Part shown: positions 26,451 through 34,964 of the stretch, piece by piece | How the letters are laid out: each line of letters begins with the position of its first letter | Numbering within the stretch: position 1 is the first letter of the stretch | Origin: Bacillota bacterium | Lineage (GTDB): Bacteria > Bacillota > Clostridia > Oscillospirales > Oscillospiraceae | Direction: 5' to 3' | Assembly: GCA_029224785.1 (NCBI GenBank) | Contig: JAQXVF010000036.1 | Span: 1-42,846 of the forward strand | Length of the DNA stretch: 42,846 nucleotides | Notes under the pieces: generated by a model | What the model was told of the DNA's origin: nothing | The model's database searches: none | What the model saw: only the letters and a program-made list of their open reading frames with translations | Position numbers and translations under genes: made by a program

Positions 26451-26481
26451 GGAATGGCACGGTGACGAGCCGTGCCATTCC
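26451..26481 (-). other. 12-bp stem-loop after htrA without a T-tract
   Basis: Perfect stem 26451-26462 with 26470-26481, 7-nt loop, 19 bp past the htrA stop. On the minus strand it is followed by GTCTGCACTGCC, with no run of T, so it is either a weak or factor-assisted terminator or an mRNA 3'-end stabiliser. Confidence 0.6.
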
Positions 26482-26500
26482 AAACCGATGTTTTTCGTCT

Positions 26501-28027
26501 TTATTCGTCGTCCTCGCCCTTGCCGAAGATCCGCTCGAAATAACGGTACCACTCGTCGTAGCTGCCGTTTTCCGGTACGCCGCTGTCATCCGGTGCCGGA
26601 GTCTGCTGCGCCGTGGTGTCTTCATGGGGCTTCTCGTCCAGCGTCACCGTCAGGGTCAGCTCGGTGCCTCCGCGGTAGACCCGAATCGTGGTGGTATCGC
26701 CGGCCTTATACTTCCGCAGGGCGCGGGCCAGATCCGTGTATCCGGAGATCTCATCCTCTCCCATACCGATGATGATATCCTTGGATTTCAGTCCGGCAGT
26801 CTCCGCACAGCTTCCCTCCGTCACGGATTCCACGTACACGCCCACCGGCAGATTGTACATGGCAGCCGTTTCCGTATCCATACTGCGAACCATGACACCC
26901 AGGTAGGCACCGGTGATATAACCGTACTGCTGCAGATCCGAGATCATGCCGATGACATCGTCAATGGGGATGGCAAAGCCGATGCCCTCAATCGTGGCGC
27001 CGCTGGAAGTGCTGCCGGAGTACTTTGCGGAGGTGATGCCCACCACTTCTCCCTTCATATTGAACAGAGGGCCGCCGGAGTTTCCGGCGTTGATGGCCGC
27101 GTCGGTCTGCAGCATATCAATGTAGGTTCCATCGATGTTGATGGTCCGGTCCTTGGCGCTGACATAGCCTACGGTCTGGGTAGAGGTCAGCTCTCCCAGG
27201 GGATTGCCGATGGCCACCACCATGTCTCCCACAATGAGATCGTCGCTGCTGCCGATGGTGACTGCCGGGAAGTTCTCTCCTTCGACCTTCAGCAGGGCCA
27301 CGTCGTTGGTGGCGTTGGAGCCCACCAGCACCGCGGGATACTCGGTGCCGTCATAGGTGATCACCGTCAGATTGGAAGCACCCTCAATGACATGATGGTT
27401 GGTCACCACATAGCCGTCAGAGGTGAGGAAGAAGCCGGAGCCGGAGGATGCCGTCTCCGACACCTGGCCGTATACATTGGTGGTCTTCTGGTTGGCGGAG
27501 ATTGCCACCACACTGCGGACATTTCGGGCATACACCTGGGCAGGAGTCAGCCCGTCCGCGGATGCCGTTCCGGAAACGGACACACCGCTCCCCAAAGCCG
27601 CCTTCGTCTCCAGCTCCGACACCTTGCTCTCCAGGGCGGCAAGCTGCTGCCGGAAGTCTGCGGACATTTGGGCGCTTTCCTTTTCCCAGTAGCCGTTCAT
27701 TGCCGCGGCGGTACCGCCGCAGCAGCCTGCTACGATCAGGAGGGCTGCAGCCACAGCCGCAATGCGCTTGCCAACCCCCGTTTTCTTTTTCGGAACAGGG
27801 TGGACAGGCGCTTGCTCCCGGAAGCCCCGGTCGTTCCGGCCGGTATAATACGGATCCCAGGGAGATTTCCCGGCAGGATCTCTTCTATTATCACAGGCTT
27901 CCGTTTCCCGGTCGGACGGCTCCGAACCGGCCTGGGACATATGATCGGAGACCTCTGCCGTCTCATTGGAGGAAACGGCCTCGTTTTCCGGTTCCCGTTC
28001 CATTTCGTTTTCATTGAAATCCATCAT
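26501..28027 (-). CDS. HtrA/DegP-like membrane-anchored serine protease with PDZ domain
   Basis: 508 residues from the ATG at 28027; GGGAGG lies 5 bp upstream (the next codon, also ATG, is an alternative). Residues 1-80 are cytoplasmic, acidic then Pro/Lys-rich; one membrane helix spans ~89-110; a short coiled coil follows (~125-143). The trypsin-like domain (~165-370) has the catalytic triad His212 (VTNHHVI), Asp242 (NDVALLKV) and Ser317 (GNSGGPL). One PDZ domain follows (~395-485: YLGVMVRS ... GLKSKDIIIGMGEDEI). It should degrade or refold misfolded proteins outside the membrane. A promoter lies at 28131-28159; the mRNA leader is about 95 nt. Confidence 0.96.
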   Translation of the reverse strand: MMDFNENEMEREPENEAVSSNETAEVSDHMSQAGSEPSDRETEACDNRRDPAGKSPWDPYYTGRNDRGFREQAPVHPVPKKKTGVGKRIAAVAAALLIVAGCCGGTAAAMNGYWEKESAQMSADFRQQLAALESKVSELETKAALGSGVSVSGTASADGLTPAQVYARNVRSVVAISANQKTTNVYGQVSETASSGSGFFLTSDGYVVTNHHVIEGASNLTVITYDGTEYPAVLVGSNATNDVALLKVEGENFPAVTIGSSDDLIVGDMVVAIGNPLGELTSTQTVGYVSAKDRTINIDGTYIDMLQTDAAINAGNSGGPLFNMKGEVVGITSAKYSGSTSSGATIEGIGFAIPIDDVIGMISDLQQYGYITGAYLGVMVRSMDTETAAMYNLPVGVYVESVTEGSCAETAGLKSKDIIIGMGEDEISGYTDLARALRKYKAGDTTTIRVYRGGTELTLTVTLDEKPHEDTTAQQTPAPDDSGVPENGSYDEWYRYFERIFGKGEDDE

Positions 28028-28130
28028 CCATACCTCCCGTTGGATTTGTTTATCGTCAATATAAGCCGGAATTATGAAAAAAATATGTATTTCCGCAAAA
28101 CGATTTTTAAACTTTCCGCTTTCCGGGAAC

Positions 28131-28159
28131 AGCATAGCACACTCCCCTCCGAAAAGCAA
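28131..28159 (-). promoter_or_regulatory. Promoter of htrA, sharing an element with the Spo0A-like gene
   Basis: On the minus strand TTGCTT (28154-28159), 17 bp, TATGCT (28131-28136), with TGC before the -10 box. The 13-mer GGAGTGTGCTATG (28133-28145) occurs identically at the same place in the promoter of the Spo0A-like gene (26383-26395). Confidence 0.68.
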
Positions 28160-28165
28160 GAAAAT

Positions 28166-28185
28166 GCGGCGGAAGAATCCGCCGC
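28166..28185 (-). terminator. Intrinsic terminator after the DUF1540 gene
   Basis: 8-bp all-but-one GC stem (28166-28173 with 28178-28185) with a 4-nt loop, followed on the minus strand by ATTTTC. It lies 7 bp past the stop at 28192 and just upstream of the htrA promoter. Confidence 0.85.
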
Positions 28186-28191
28186 CGGAGG

Positions 28192-28356
28192 TTATCTCTT
28201 TCGGAAGGACTCGCAGTCGGTGCAGCGGATGTCCTTGGGATCCGCCTCTTGAGTGCCCACCAGGATGTGATCCAGGGCACAGTAGTTCTCACCGGCGCAA
28301 TGGTTTGCACAGCTTGTTACGGTGCATTCAATACTCTTGTTTGCTTCGCAATTCAT
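28192..28356 (-). CDS. Small cysteine-rich DUF1540 protein
   Basis: 54 residues from the ATG at 28356, with AGGAGG close upstream; a longer frame to 28416 is not supported. It has the DUF1540 spacing of cysteines and histidine: IECTVTSCANHCAGENYCALDHILVG, then CTDCESF (eight Cys in all). Such proteins are probably small metal-binding proteins; their role is not known to me. It is divergent from mltG, with about 250 bp between the two starts, and is monocistronic with its own terminator. Confidence 0.88.
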   Translation of the reverse strand: MNCEANKSIECTVTSCANHCAGENYCALDHILVGTQEADPKDIRCTDCESFRKR

Positions 28357-28443
28357 ACGCTCTCCTCCTTTCTTCTGCCATAGCTTGTGCAGAATTTTTC
28401 CGTTCATTCTTTCCATTTTCTTCCGTTTCCGAAAAATTCACAA

Positions 28444-28469
28444 TTATCCACAGGCCGGATGTGGACAAA
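28444..28469. promoter_or_regulatory. Pair of inverted DnaA-box-like sites
   Basis: TTATCCACA (28444-28452) is an exact DnaA box. TGTGGACAA (28461-28469), read on the other strand TTGTCCACA, differs at one position. They face each other across 8 bp and overlap the likely -35 region of mltG. Confidence 0.5.
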
Positions 28470-28495
28470 AACCCAAAACTGTGGTATCCTATAAT
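28462..28495 (+). promoter_or_regulatory. Likely promoter of mltG
   Basis: TGGACA (28462-28467) with TATCCT 17 bp later (28485-28490), and a perfect TATAAT at 28490-28495 (22-bp spacing). Which -10 is used is unclear. Transcription would give a leader of about 105-110 nt. Confidence 0.55.
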
Positions 28496-28510
28496 ATCAT
28501 GGATCTGTAT

Positions 28511-28577
28511 GTCCTTCCGGACAGGGATCCCTGCCTTTCTCCGGCACTTCGGCCGGAAAGGCCCCGTCCGTGCCGGA
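28511..28577 (+). other. Structured 5' leader of mltG
   Basis: GTCC-TTCC-GGAC hairpin (28511-28522), then an 8-bp outer stem (28540-28547 with 28570-28577) enclosing a GGCC-GGAAA-GGCC hairpin (28551-28563). It lies between the promoter and the ribosome site AGGAGG near 28600. No known riboswitch class was recognised. Confidence 0.4.
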
Positions 28578-28610
28578 AAGAGAATCCACACTTCCTGACA
28601 GGAGGCTAAC

Positions 28611-30089
28611 ATGGAAAACAATCAAACCCCGGTTACCCCCGGCAATGAGCCGGCAGGCGGCACACCGGATACCCATACCGACACCTTTCAATCCCTGATG
28701 GCGCAGGCAGAAGCGCTGATCTCCGGCGACCACACGGAGGCTTCCTCCCCCCTTCCGGAGGAGACTGCCGATCCCGTTCCTCCCCAGGACCACCAGGAGA
28801 TGGTTCCTTCCGAAAAGGAGCAGCTTTCCGGCCCGGAGGTGGTTGACAACCTCCATACTTCTCCCATCCCCCAGGTCATGCCCTCCCTTTCCGGGCAGGA
28901 GGATGAGGAACCGGCCCCCGAGGAGCCGGTGCGCAAGCGTCGTCCCGCACCCAGAGCCGGCTACGGCTTCCTGGGGATCCCCCATATTCTCTCCACAGCG
29001 GTCTGGCTGCTGCTGGTGGTGGCCATCGGCGTGTCCCTGGGCCGTCTGGCCTGGGTCTGTGCCGCCGACGTTCTGGCCTTCGGCCGGGAGGACCATGTGG
29101 TCACCATCACCATTGCTCCCGACGATGACCTGGAGGCCATTGCCGCCAAGCTGAAGCAGGGGGGCCTGATCCGCTATCCCAAGCTGTTCCTGGAGTATGC
29201 CAAGCTGGCAAAGGTGGAGGAAAAGGGAAAAATCAGCACCGGTACCTTCACCCTGAACACCCTGTACGACTACCACGCCCTGGTCAACGCCATGGGGACC
29301 TATTCCGATGCCCGGGAAGAGGTGGAAGTGATGATTCCCGAGGGATATAGCTGCCGCCAAATCTTCAACCTTCTGGAAGAAAACAACGTCTGCTCTGCCC
29401 AGGCTCTGCGGGAATACGCCGCCGACGGCGAACTGGACGATTACTGGTTCCTGGAAGGGGTGGAAAGAGGTTCGGAATACTGTCTGGAGGGCTTCCTGTT
29501 CCCGGACACCTATCAATTCTACACCAACGACGAGCCCCGCCGGGTACTGGAAAAGCTGCTGGACAACTTCAGCTATCGCTTCGACGAGGATATGCGGGAG
29601 CAGATCGTCACCCTAAACGAACGGATGGCGGAAAAAATGCGGTGGAACGGCTACGACGAGGATTATATCGAGGAGCACTACTTTGACATCCGGAAGATCG
29701 TCACCATTGCCTCCCTCATTGAAAAGGAAAGCGCCGGTGTGCTGGAAAGCTACACTATTTCCTCCGTTTTCTACAACCGCCTGACCGACCTGCAGAACTA
29801 TCCCTACCTGAACAGCGATGCAGCCCTGTACTACGCCCTGGGCGGCGCCAGCAACCATGAGCTGACCGCAGAGGACCTGCAGCTTGACAGCCCCTACAAC
29901 ACCTACACCCATATGGGTCTGATCCCCGGCCCCATTGCCAACCCCGGAAGAAACAGCCTCTACGCGGCTCTGGACCCCGACGACACCGATTACCACTATT
30001 TCATCTACAACAAGGAGGAAGGCGCGCATCACTTCTCCGAGACCCTGGCTGAGCACGAAGCCTATGCCGCCACACTGGGGAATGACTAA
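28611..30089 (+). CDS. mltG: Endolytic murein transglycosylase MltG
   Basis: 492 residues; longer than E. coli MltG because of a ~120-residue cytoplasmic N-terminal part rich in Pro, Glu and Asp, ending in a basic RKRRPAPR patch before the membrane helix (~125-150). Outside lie a LysM-like region and the YceG domain: LEGFLFPDTYQFY (~292-304), catalytic Glu371 in IASLIEKES, then YNTYTHMGLIPGPIANPG. It cleaves new glycan strands near the membrane and so sets strand length. AGGAGG precedes the ATG. The stop overlaps the next gene by 8 bp, and mltG next to U32 peptidase-like genes is also seen in Bacillus (yrrL-yrrM-yrrN-yrrO). Confidence 0.97.
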   Translation: MENNQTPVTPGNEPAGGTPDTHTDTFQSLMAQAEALISGDHTEASSPLPEETADPVPPQDHQEMVPSEKEQLSGPEVVDNLHTSPIPQVMPSLSGQEDEEPAPEEPVRKRRPAPRAGYGFLGIPHILSTAVWLLLVVAIGVSLGRLAWVCAADVLAFGREDHVVTITIAPDDDLEAIAAKLKQGGLIRYPKLFLEYAKLAKVEEKGKISTGTFTLNTLYDYHALVNAMGTYSDAREEVEVMIPEGYSCRQIFNLLEENNVCSAQALREYAADGELDDYWFLEGVERGSEYCLEGFLFPDTYQFYTNDEPRRVLEKLLDNFSYRFDEDMREQIVTLNERMAEKMRWNGYDEDYIEEHYFDIRKIVTIASLIEKESAGVLESYTISSVFYNRLTDLQNYPYLNSDAALYYALGGASNHELTAEDLQLDSPYNTYTHMGLIPGPIANPGRNSLYAALDPDDTDYHYFIYNKEEGAHHFSETLAEHEAYAATLGND

Positions 30090-31299
30090 ACTGGAACTTC
30101 TCAGCCCCGCAGGTGACTTTGAGCGCCTGCGGATGGCTGTCGCCTACGGTGCCGATGCGGTGTACCTGGCCGGCACCTCCTTCGGAATGCGCTCCTTCGC
30201 CGGGAATTTCGCCCCGGAGGAGCTGCCCAAAGCGGTACAATACGCCCACAGCCACGGAGTCAAGGTCCACACGACTGTGAACACCATGCCCCGGAACGAA
30301 GAGGCGGATGACCTGCCCGCCTATCTGGAGCAGTTGGACGATGCCGGAGTGGATGCCCTGATCCTGGCAGATCTGGGAGCATTTACCCTGGCAGGCAGGT
30401 ATGCCCCCCACTGTGCCCGGCACATCTCCACCCAGCAGTCCATCGCCAACTATGCCTGTGCGCAGGCCTGGTTTGACCTGGGCGCCAAGCGGGTGGTGCT
30501 GGCACGGGAATGCAGCCTGGAGGAGATCCGCACCATCCGGCAGAAAACCTCCCCGGAGCTGGAAATCGAGACCTTCGGCCATGGCGCCATGTGCGTCAGC
30601 TATTCCGGCCGCTGTCTGCTGTCCAATTACATGACCGGCCGGGATTCCAACCGGGGTGCCTGCGCCCAGCCCTGCCGCTATCAGTATGCCCTGATGGAAG
30701 AAAAGCGTCCCGGGGAGTATTTCCCGGTGTTCGAGGACGAAAAGGGCACCTACATCCTCAATTCCCGGGATATGTGCATGATCGACCACCTGAAGGATCT
30801 GATGGATGCCGGGGTGGACTGCATCAAGATCGAAGGCCGGGCAAAATCCGCCTATTACGCCGCCATCGTCACCGCCGCCTATCGCCATGCCATTGACGAC
30901 GTGGCTGCGGGACGTCCGGTGGATCCCCGCTGGCGGGAGGAAACGGAGCGTGTCTCCCACCGGATCTACTCCACCGGCTTTTACTACGGTCAGCCAGGCC
31001 AGTACACTGAGAATTCCCGGTATGTCCGGCAGTGGCAGATCTGTGCCGTGGTAGAAAGCTGCGATCCGGACGGTACCGCCCGGTGCAGTCTGCGGAACAA
31101 GTTCTCGGGGGGAGATGCCCTGGACCTGATCGGGCCGGATATGCCCTCCGTGTCCGTCACGGCGGAGGATTTGAAAGACGCAGACGGCAATGCCCTGGAC
31201 GAGGTTCGCACACCTCAGATAGTATTTACGATGAAGCTGCCCTGCCAGGTGCCTCCCCTGTCCATTCTGCGCAAGGCCGTTGACCTTTCCGCAAAATAA
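30082..31299 (+). CDS. trhP: U32 family protein, probable tRNA hydroxylation factor (TrhP-like)
   Basis: 405 residues from the ATG at 30082, overlapping the mltG stop; longer frames upstream lie inside mltG. The start TKLELLSPAGDFERLRMAVAYGADAVYL and VHTTVNT are U32 hallmarks, and the cysteine cluster GAMCVSYSGRCLLS followed by RGACAQPCR is the probable iron-sulphur site. U32 proteins were first listed as collagenase-like peptidases, but TrhP/YegQ and RlhA act in RNA hydroxylation (ho5U34 of tRNA, ho5C of 23S rRNA). The mltG neighbourhood matches Bacillus trhP1/trhP2, so tRNA wobble hydroxylation is my preferred reading; peptidase activity is less likely. Confidence 0.85.
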   Translation: MTKLELLSPAGDFERLRMAVAYGADAVYLAGTSFGMRSFAGNFAPEELPKAVQYAHSHGVKVHTTVNTMPRNEEADDLPAYLEQLDDAGVDALILADLGAFTLAGRYAPHCARHISTQQSIANYACAQAWFDLGAKRVVLARECSLEEIRTIRQKTSPELEIETFGHGAMCVSYSGRCLLSNYMTGRDSNRGACAQPCRYQYALMEEKRPGEYFPVFEDEKGTYILNSRDMCMIDHLKDLMDAGVDCIKIEGRAKSAYYAAIVTAAYRHAIDDVAAGRPVDPRWREETERVSHRIYSTGFYYGQPGQYTENSRYVRQWQICAVVESCDPDGTARCSLRNKFSGGDALDLIGPDMPSVSVTAEDLKDADGNALDEVRTPQIVFTMKLPCQVPPLSILRKAVDLSAK

Positions 31300-31308
31300 G
31301 GAGCCGCT

Positions 31309-32058
31309 ATGCAATATGAACGAACGGAACTGCTGCTGGGCAGCGAAAGCCTGGCACGCCTGCGGCACTGTCGGGTAGCCGTTTTCGGCGTAGGCGGCGT
31401 GGGCGGATACGCCGCGGAAGCTCTTGCCCGCAGCGGCGTGGGACAGCTTGACCTGGTGGACAACGATACCGTCAGTCTGTCCAACCTGAACCGGCAGATC
31501 ATCGCCCTTCACAGCACCCTGGGAAAGCCCAAGGTGGAGGTGGCCCGGGACCGGATTCTGGACATTGACCCCGCCATTCAGGTGCGGACCTACAACTGCT
31601 TTTTCACCGGAGAAAACGCGGCAGAATTCGATTTTCCCCGGTATGACTATGTGATCGACGCCATTGACACCATCTCCTCCAAGCTTCTTCTGGCGGAACT
31701 GTGTCAGGCGGCAGGGACCCCCATCATCAGCGCCATGGGCGCAGGGAACAAGCTGGATCCCACCGCGTTCCGGGTGGCGGACATTTCCAGGACCTCTGTC
31801 TGCCCCCTGGCCCGGATCATGCGCAAGGAGTGCAAGAAGCGGGGCATCCGGAAACTGAAGGTGGTATATTCCACCGAGATTCCCCGGGAGCCTGCCGTCA
31901 GCGAAGAAATGATGGAACAGCTTCGTCGGGAGCACCCCGGCAAAAATGCCATTGCCGGCTCCGTTTCCTTTGTCCCCGGTGCTGTGGGTCTGATCCTGGC
32001 CTCTCAGGTCATCCGGGACCTGACCGGAATCTCTCAGACTGAAAGAATCCCGAACTGA
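31309..32058 (+). CDS. tcdA: tRNA threonylcarbamoyladenosine dehydratase TcdA
   Basis: 249 residues, normal for TcdA/CsdL. The ThiF/E1-like fold shows the ATP-binding GVGGVGGYAAEALARSG, LVDNDTVSLSNLNRQI and YVIDAIDTISSK. It cyclises t6A37 of tRNA to ct6A using ATP. The length, the DISRTSVCPLARIMRKE region and the C-terminal GSVSFVPGAVGLILASQVI fit TcdA better than ThiF or MoeB, which act with a sulphur-carrier protein not found here. It follows the U32 gene by 9 bp with AAGGAG upstream and ends at a terminator. Confidence 0.93.
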   Translation: MQYERTELLLGSESLARLRHCRVAVFGVGGVGGYAAEALARSGVGQLDLVDNDTVSLSNLNRQIIALHSTLGKPKVEVARDRILDIDPAIQVRTYNCFFTGENAAEFDFPRYDYVIDAIDTISSKLLLAELCQAAGTPIISAMGAGNKLDPTAFRVADISRTSVCPLARIMRKECKKRGIRKLKVVYSTEIPREPAVSEEMMEQLRREHPGKNAIAGSVSFVPGAVGLILASQVIRDLTGISQTERIPN

Positions 32059-32075
32059 AAAGTTCGGGATTCTTT
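32042..32075. terminator. Bidirectional terminator between tcdA and gdhA
   Basis: 15-bp perfect stem (32042-32056 with 32061-32075) and GAAA loop, overlapping the last codons of tcdA; A-rich on the left and T-rich on the right, so it can stop transcription from both sides. Confidence 0.92.
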
Positions 32076-32090
32076 GTCTCTTGGGGAATC

Positions 32091-33467
<1,377 letters not shown>

Positions 33468-33469
33468 TT

Positions 33470-33498
33470 ATTCTACCAGACAAATTCTCATTTCGCAA
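33470..33498 (-). promoter_or_regulatory. Promoter of gdhA
   Basis: On the minus strand TTGCGA (33493-33498), 17 bp, TAGAAT (33470-33475), about 45 bp before the start codon. Confidence 0.75.
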
Positions 33499-33546
33499 CA
33501 CCTTTTTGCAAGTTTTTTTCTCTGTCATGCATTTTCTGTCAAAAAA

Positions 33547-33585
33547 TGGTGCCAAATCACGGATTTTTCCCGTGATTTGGCACCA
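33547..33585 (-). terminator. Strong intrinsic terminator after pmbA
   Basis: 16-bp perfect stem (33547-33562 with 33570-33585) and a 7-nt loop, followed on the minus strand by TTTTTT. It ends the tldD-pmbA unit and lies just upstream of the gdhA promoter. Confidence 0.93.
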
Positions 33586-33605
33586 CAGTTTGTGCGAATT
33601 GCAGT

Positions 33606-34952
33606 TTACTTGCCTGCGACAGACAATCCCTCCACCAAAATGGCAGGAGATCCGAAAGCGGTCTGGGAGGTTGCCATGGGCAGCTCCACGGTATTGGACA
33701 CACAGGTAATGCCCTTGAGCAGGTCATAGAAGTTGCCTGCCACGGTGAAAGACTTCACCGGAGTGGTCTTTTTGCCGTTCTCAATCAGGAAGCCTGCACT
33801 CTGCAGGGAGAAGTCGCCGGAAATGGGGTTGGCGCCGGCATGGAGGCCGCCCAGGGAATTGATATACACACCGTTTCCGGCCTTGGCAAGCAGCTCCTCC
33901 TCGGTAAGGGTGCCGGGCGCAAGGTACATGGTAAAGGGAGAGGTGCCTACGCTGGACGCATAGGAGCCCTTGGATCCGTTGCCGGTGGACTTTTTGCCGT
34001 CCACTGCAGCAGTCTTCAGGTTGTACAGCAGGGTGCAGAACTTGCCGTCCTCGATCACATTCTTTCTGTAGGTGGGGGTGCCTTCCGCATCGAAGGGCAT
34101 GGGCATGGGACTGTCCTGATAGAAGGGATCATCCACCAGTGTAACTGCGGGAGAGGCGATCTGCTCGCCCTCTTTCCCCTTCAGCTTGGAAAGGCCCTTC
34201 TGGGCATTTTCGGCGGAGAACACGCTGCTGAAGGTTCCCAACAGGGATGCCACGGCAGAGGGAGCAAACACCACGGGATATGCGCCGGTGGGCGCTACGT
34301 CGCTTCCCAGCTTTGCCTTGGCGCTTGCGGCGGCATCGGCAGCAATTTTCTGAAGCTCCAGCTTGTCGGGATCTCCCACCTTCACCTCGTAGTCGTTGTC
34401 CATCTCGGTACCGTCAGACACGACTGCCACCGCCACGGTGATAAAGGCAGTATTCTCATAGTGCAGATCCAGACCCTTGGAGTTGAAAATAGCGATCTCG
34501 CCCTTGGTGGCAATGGCCTCGGAAGAAGTACCGTCGATGACGGCGGGGTCCGCCGCGTACAGGGCCTTCTGCAGCTCCATAGCCTTGGAAATAATCGTCT
34601 CCGTGGAGGGAAGGGCATAGGTCTCCCGCTCAACCGTCTGGTAAACCTGTCCCCCCTCACCCAGAAACTCCTGTTCTTCGGTCTCCAGCACAGAGGCATT
34701 GTCCACGGCTCTGGAGACCAGAGCTGCAGCGGAAGCCTCGCTGAGGTCCTCGGTGGAGGCGTAGCCCATTTTCCCCTCAACCAGGGCGCGGAAGCAAACA
34801 CCGCCCTCGGTATGGGAAGAAAACTCACCGATCTCCTGCTGGAATATTTCGACCGTGGTGCCCTCGGAGTATTCGTAGTACAGCTCGTATTCGGTTATGC
34901 CCTGTGCCTGGGCAGCCTGGGCCACCGCATTTTTAAATGCCTGATAATCCAT
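33606..34952 (-). CDS. pmbA: Metallopeptidase partner subunit PmbA/TldE
   Basis: 448 residues, normal for TldE/PmbA. The TldD/PmbA N-terminal part includes SSHTEGGVCFRALVEGKMGYAST. The middle holds GAYPVVFAPSAVASLLGTF, and the C-terminal domain FDAEGTPTYRKNVIEDGKF and NPISGDFSLQSAGFLIENGK. It lacks the HExxxH zinc motif, as expected for the non-catalytic partner. With TldD it forms a heterodimeric protease that degrades unfolded peptides and matures some RiPPs (microcin B17, CcdA degradation in E. coli). It follows tldD by 12 bp. Confidence 0.95.
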   Translation of the reverse strand: MDYQAFKNAVAQAAQAQGITEYELYYEYSEGTTVEIFQQEIGEFSSHTEGGVCFRALVEGKMGYASTEDLSEASAAALVSRAVDNASVLETEEQEFLGEGGQVYQTVERETYALPSTETIISKAMELQKALYAADPAVIDGTSSEAIATKGEIAIFNSKGLDLHYENTAFITVAVAVVSDGTEMDNDYEVKVGDPDKLELQKIAADAAASAKAKLGSDVAPTGAYPVVFAPSAVASLLGTFSSVFSAENAQKGLSKLKGKEGEQIASPAVTLVDDPFYQDSPMPMPFDAEGTPTYRKNVIEDGKFCTLLYNLKTAAVDGKKSTGNGSKGSYASSVGTSPFTMYLAPGTLTEEELLAKAGNGVYINSLGGLHAGANPISGDFSLQSAGFLIENGKKTTPVKSFTVAGNFYDLLKGITCVSNTVELPMATSQTAFGSPAILVEGLSVAGK

Positions 34953-34964
34953 AATCCTTCCTCC

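Noticed and set aside
28357..28416. N-terminal extension of the DUF1540 protein
   Set aside because: The extension carries the ribosome site of the internal ATG at 28356 (AGGAGG) and has no family similarity.
28444..28495. The DnaA-box pair as a replication origin
   Set aside because: Only two boxes, no AT-rich unwinding region, and no dnaA, dnaN, rnpA or rpmH nearby; promoter regulation is the more modest reading.
30001..31935. 644-codon minus-strand frame opposite the U32 gene and tcdA
   Set aside because: It covers two clear plus-strand genes and has no recognisable motifs, so it is a shadow.
31309..32058. Assigning the E1-like gene to thiamine or molybdopterin synthesis (ThiF/MoeB)
   Set aside because: No ThiS, MoaD or other sulphur-carrier gene nearby; length and C-terminal pattern fit TcdA.
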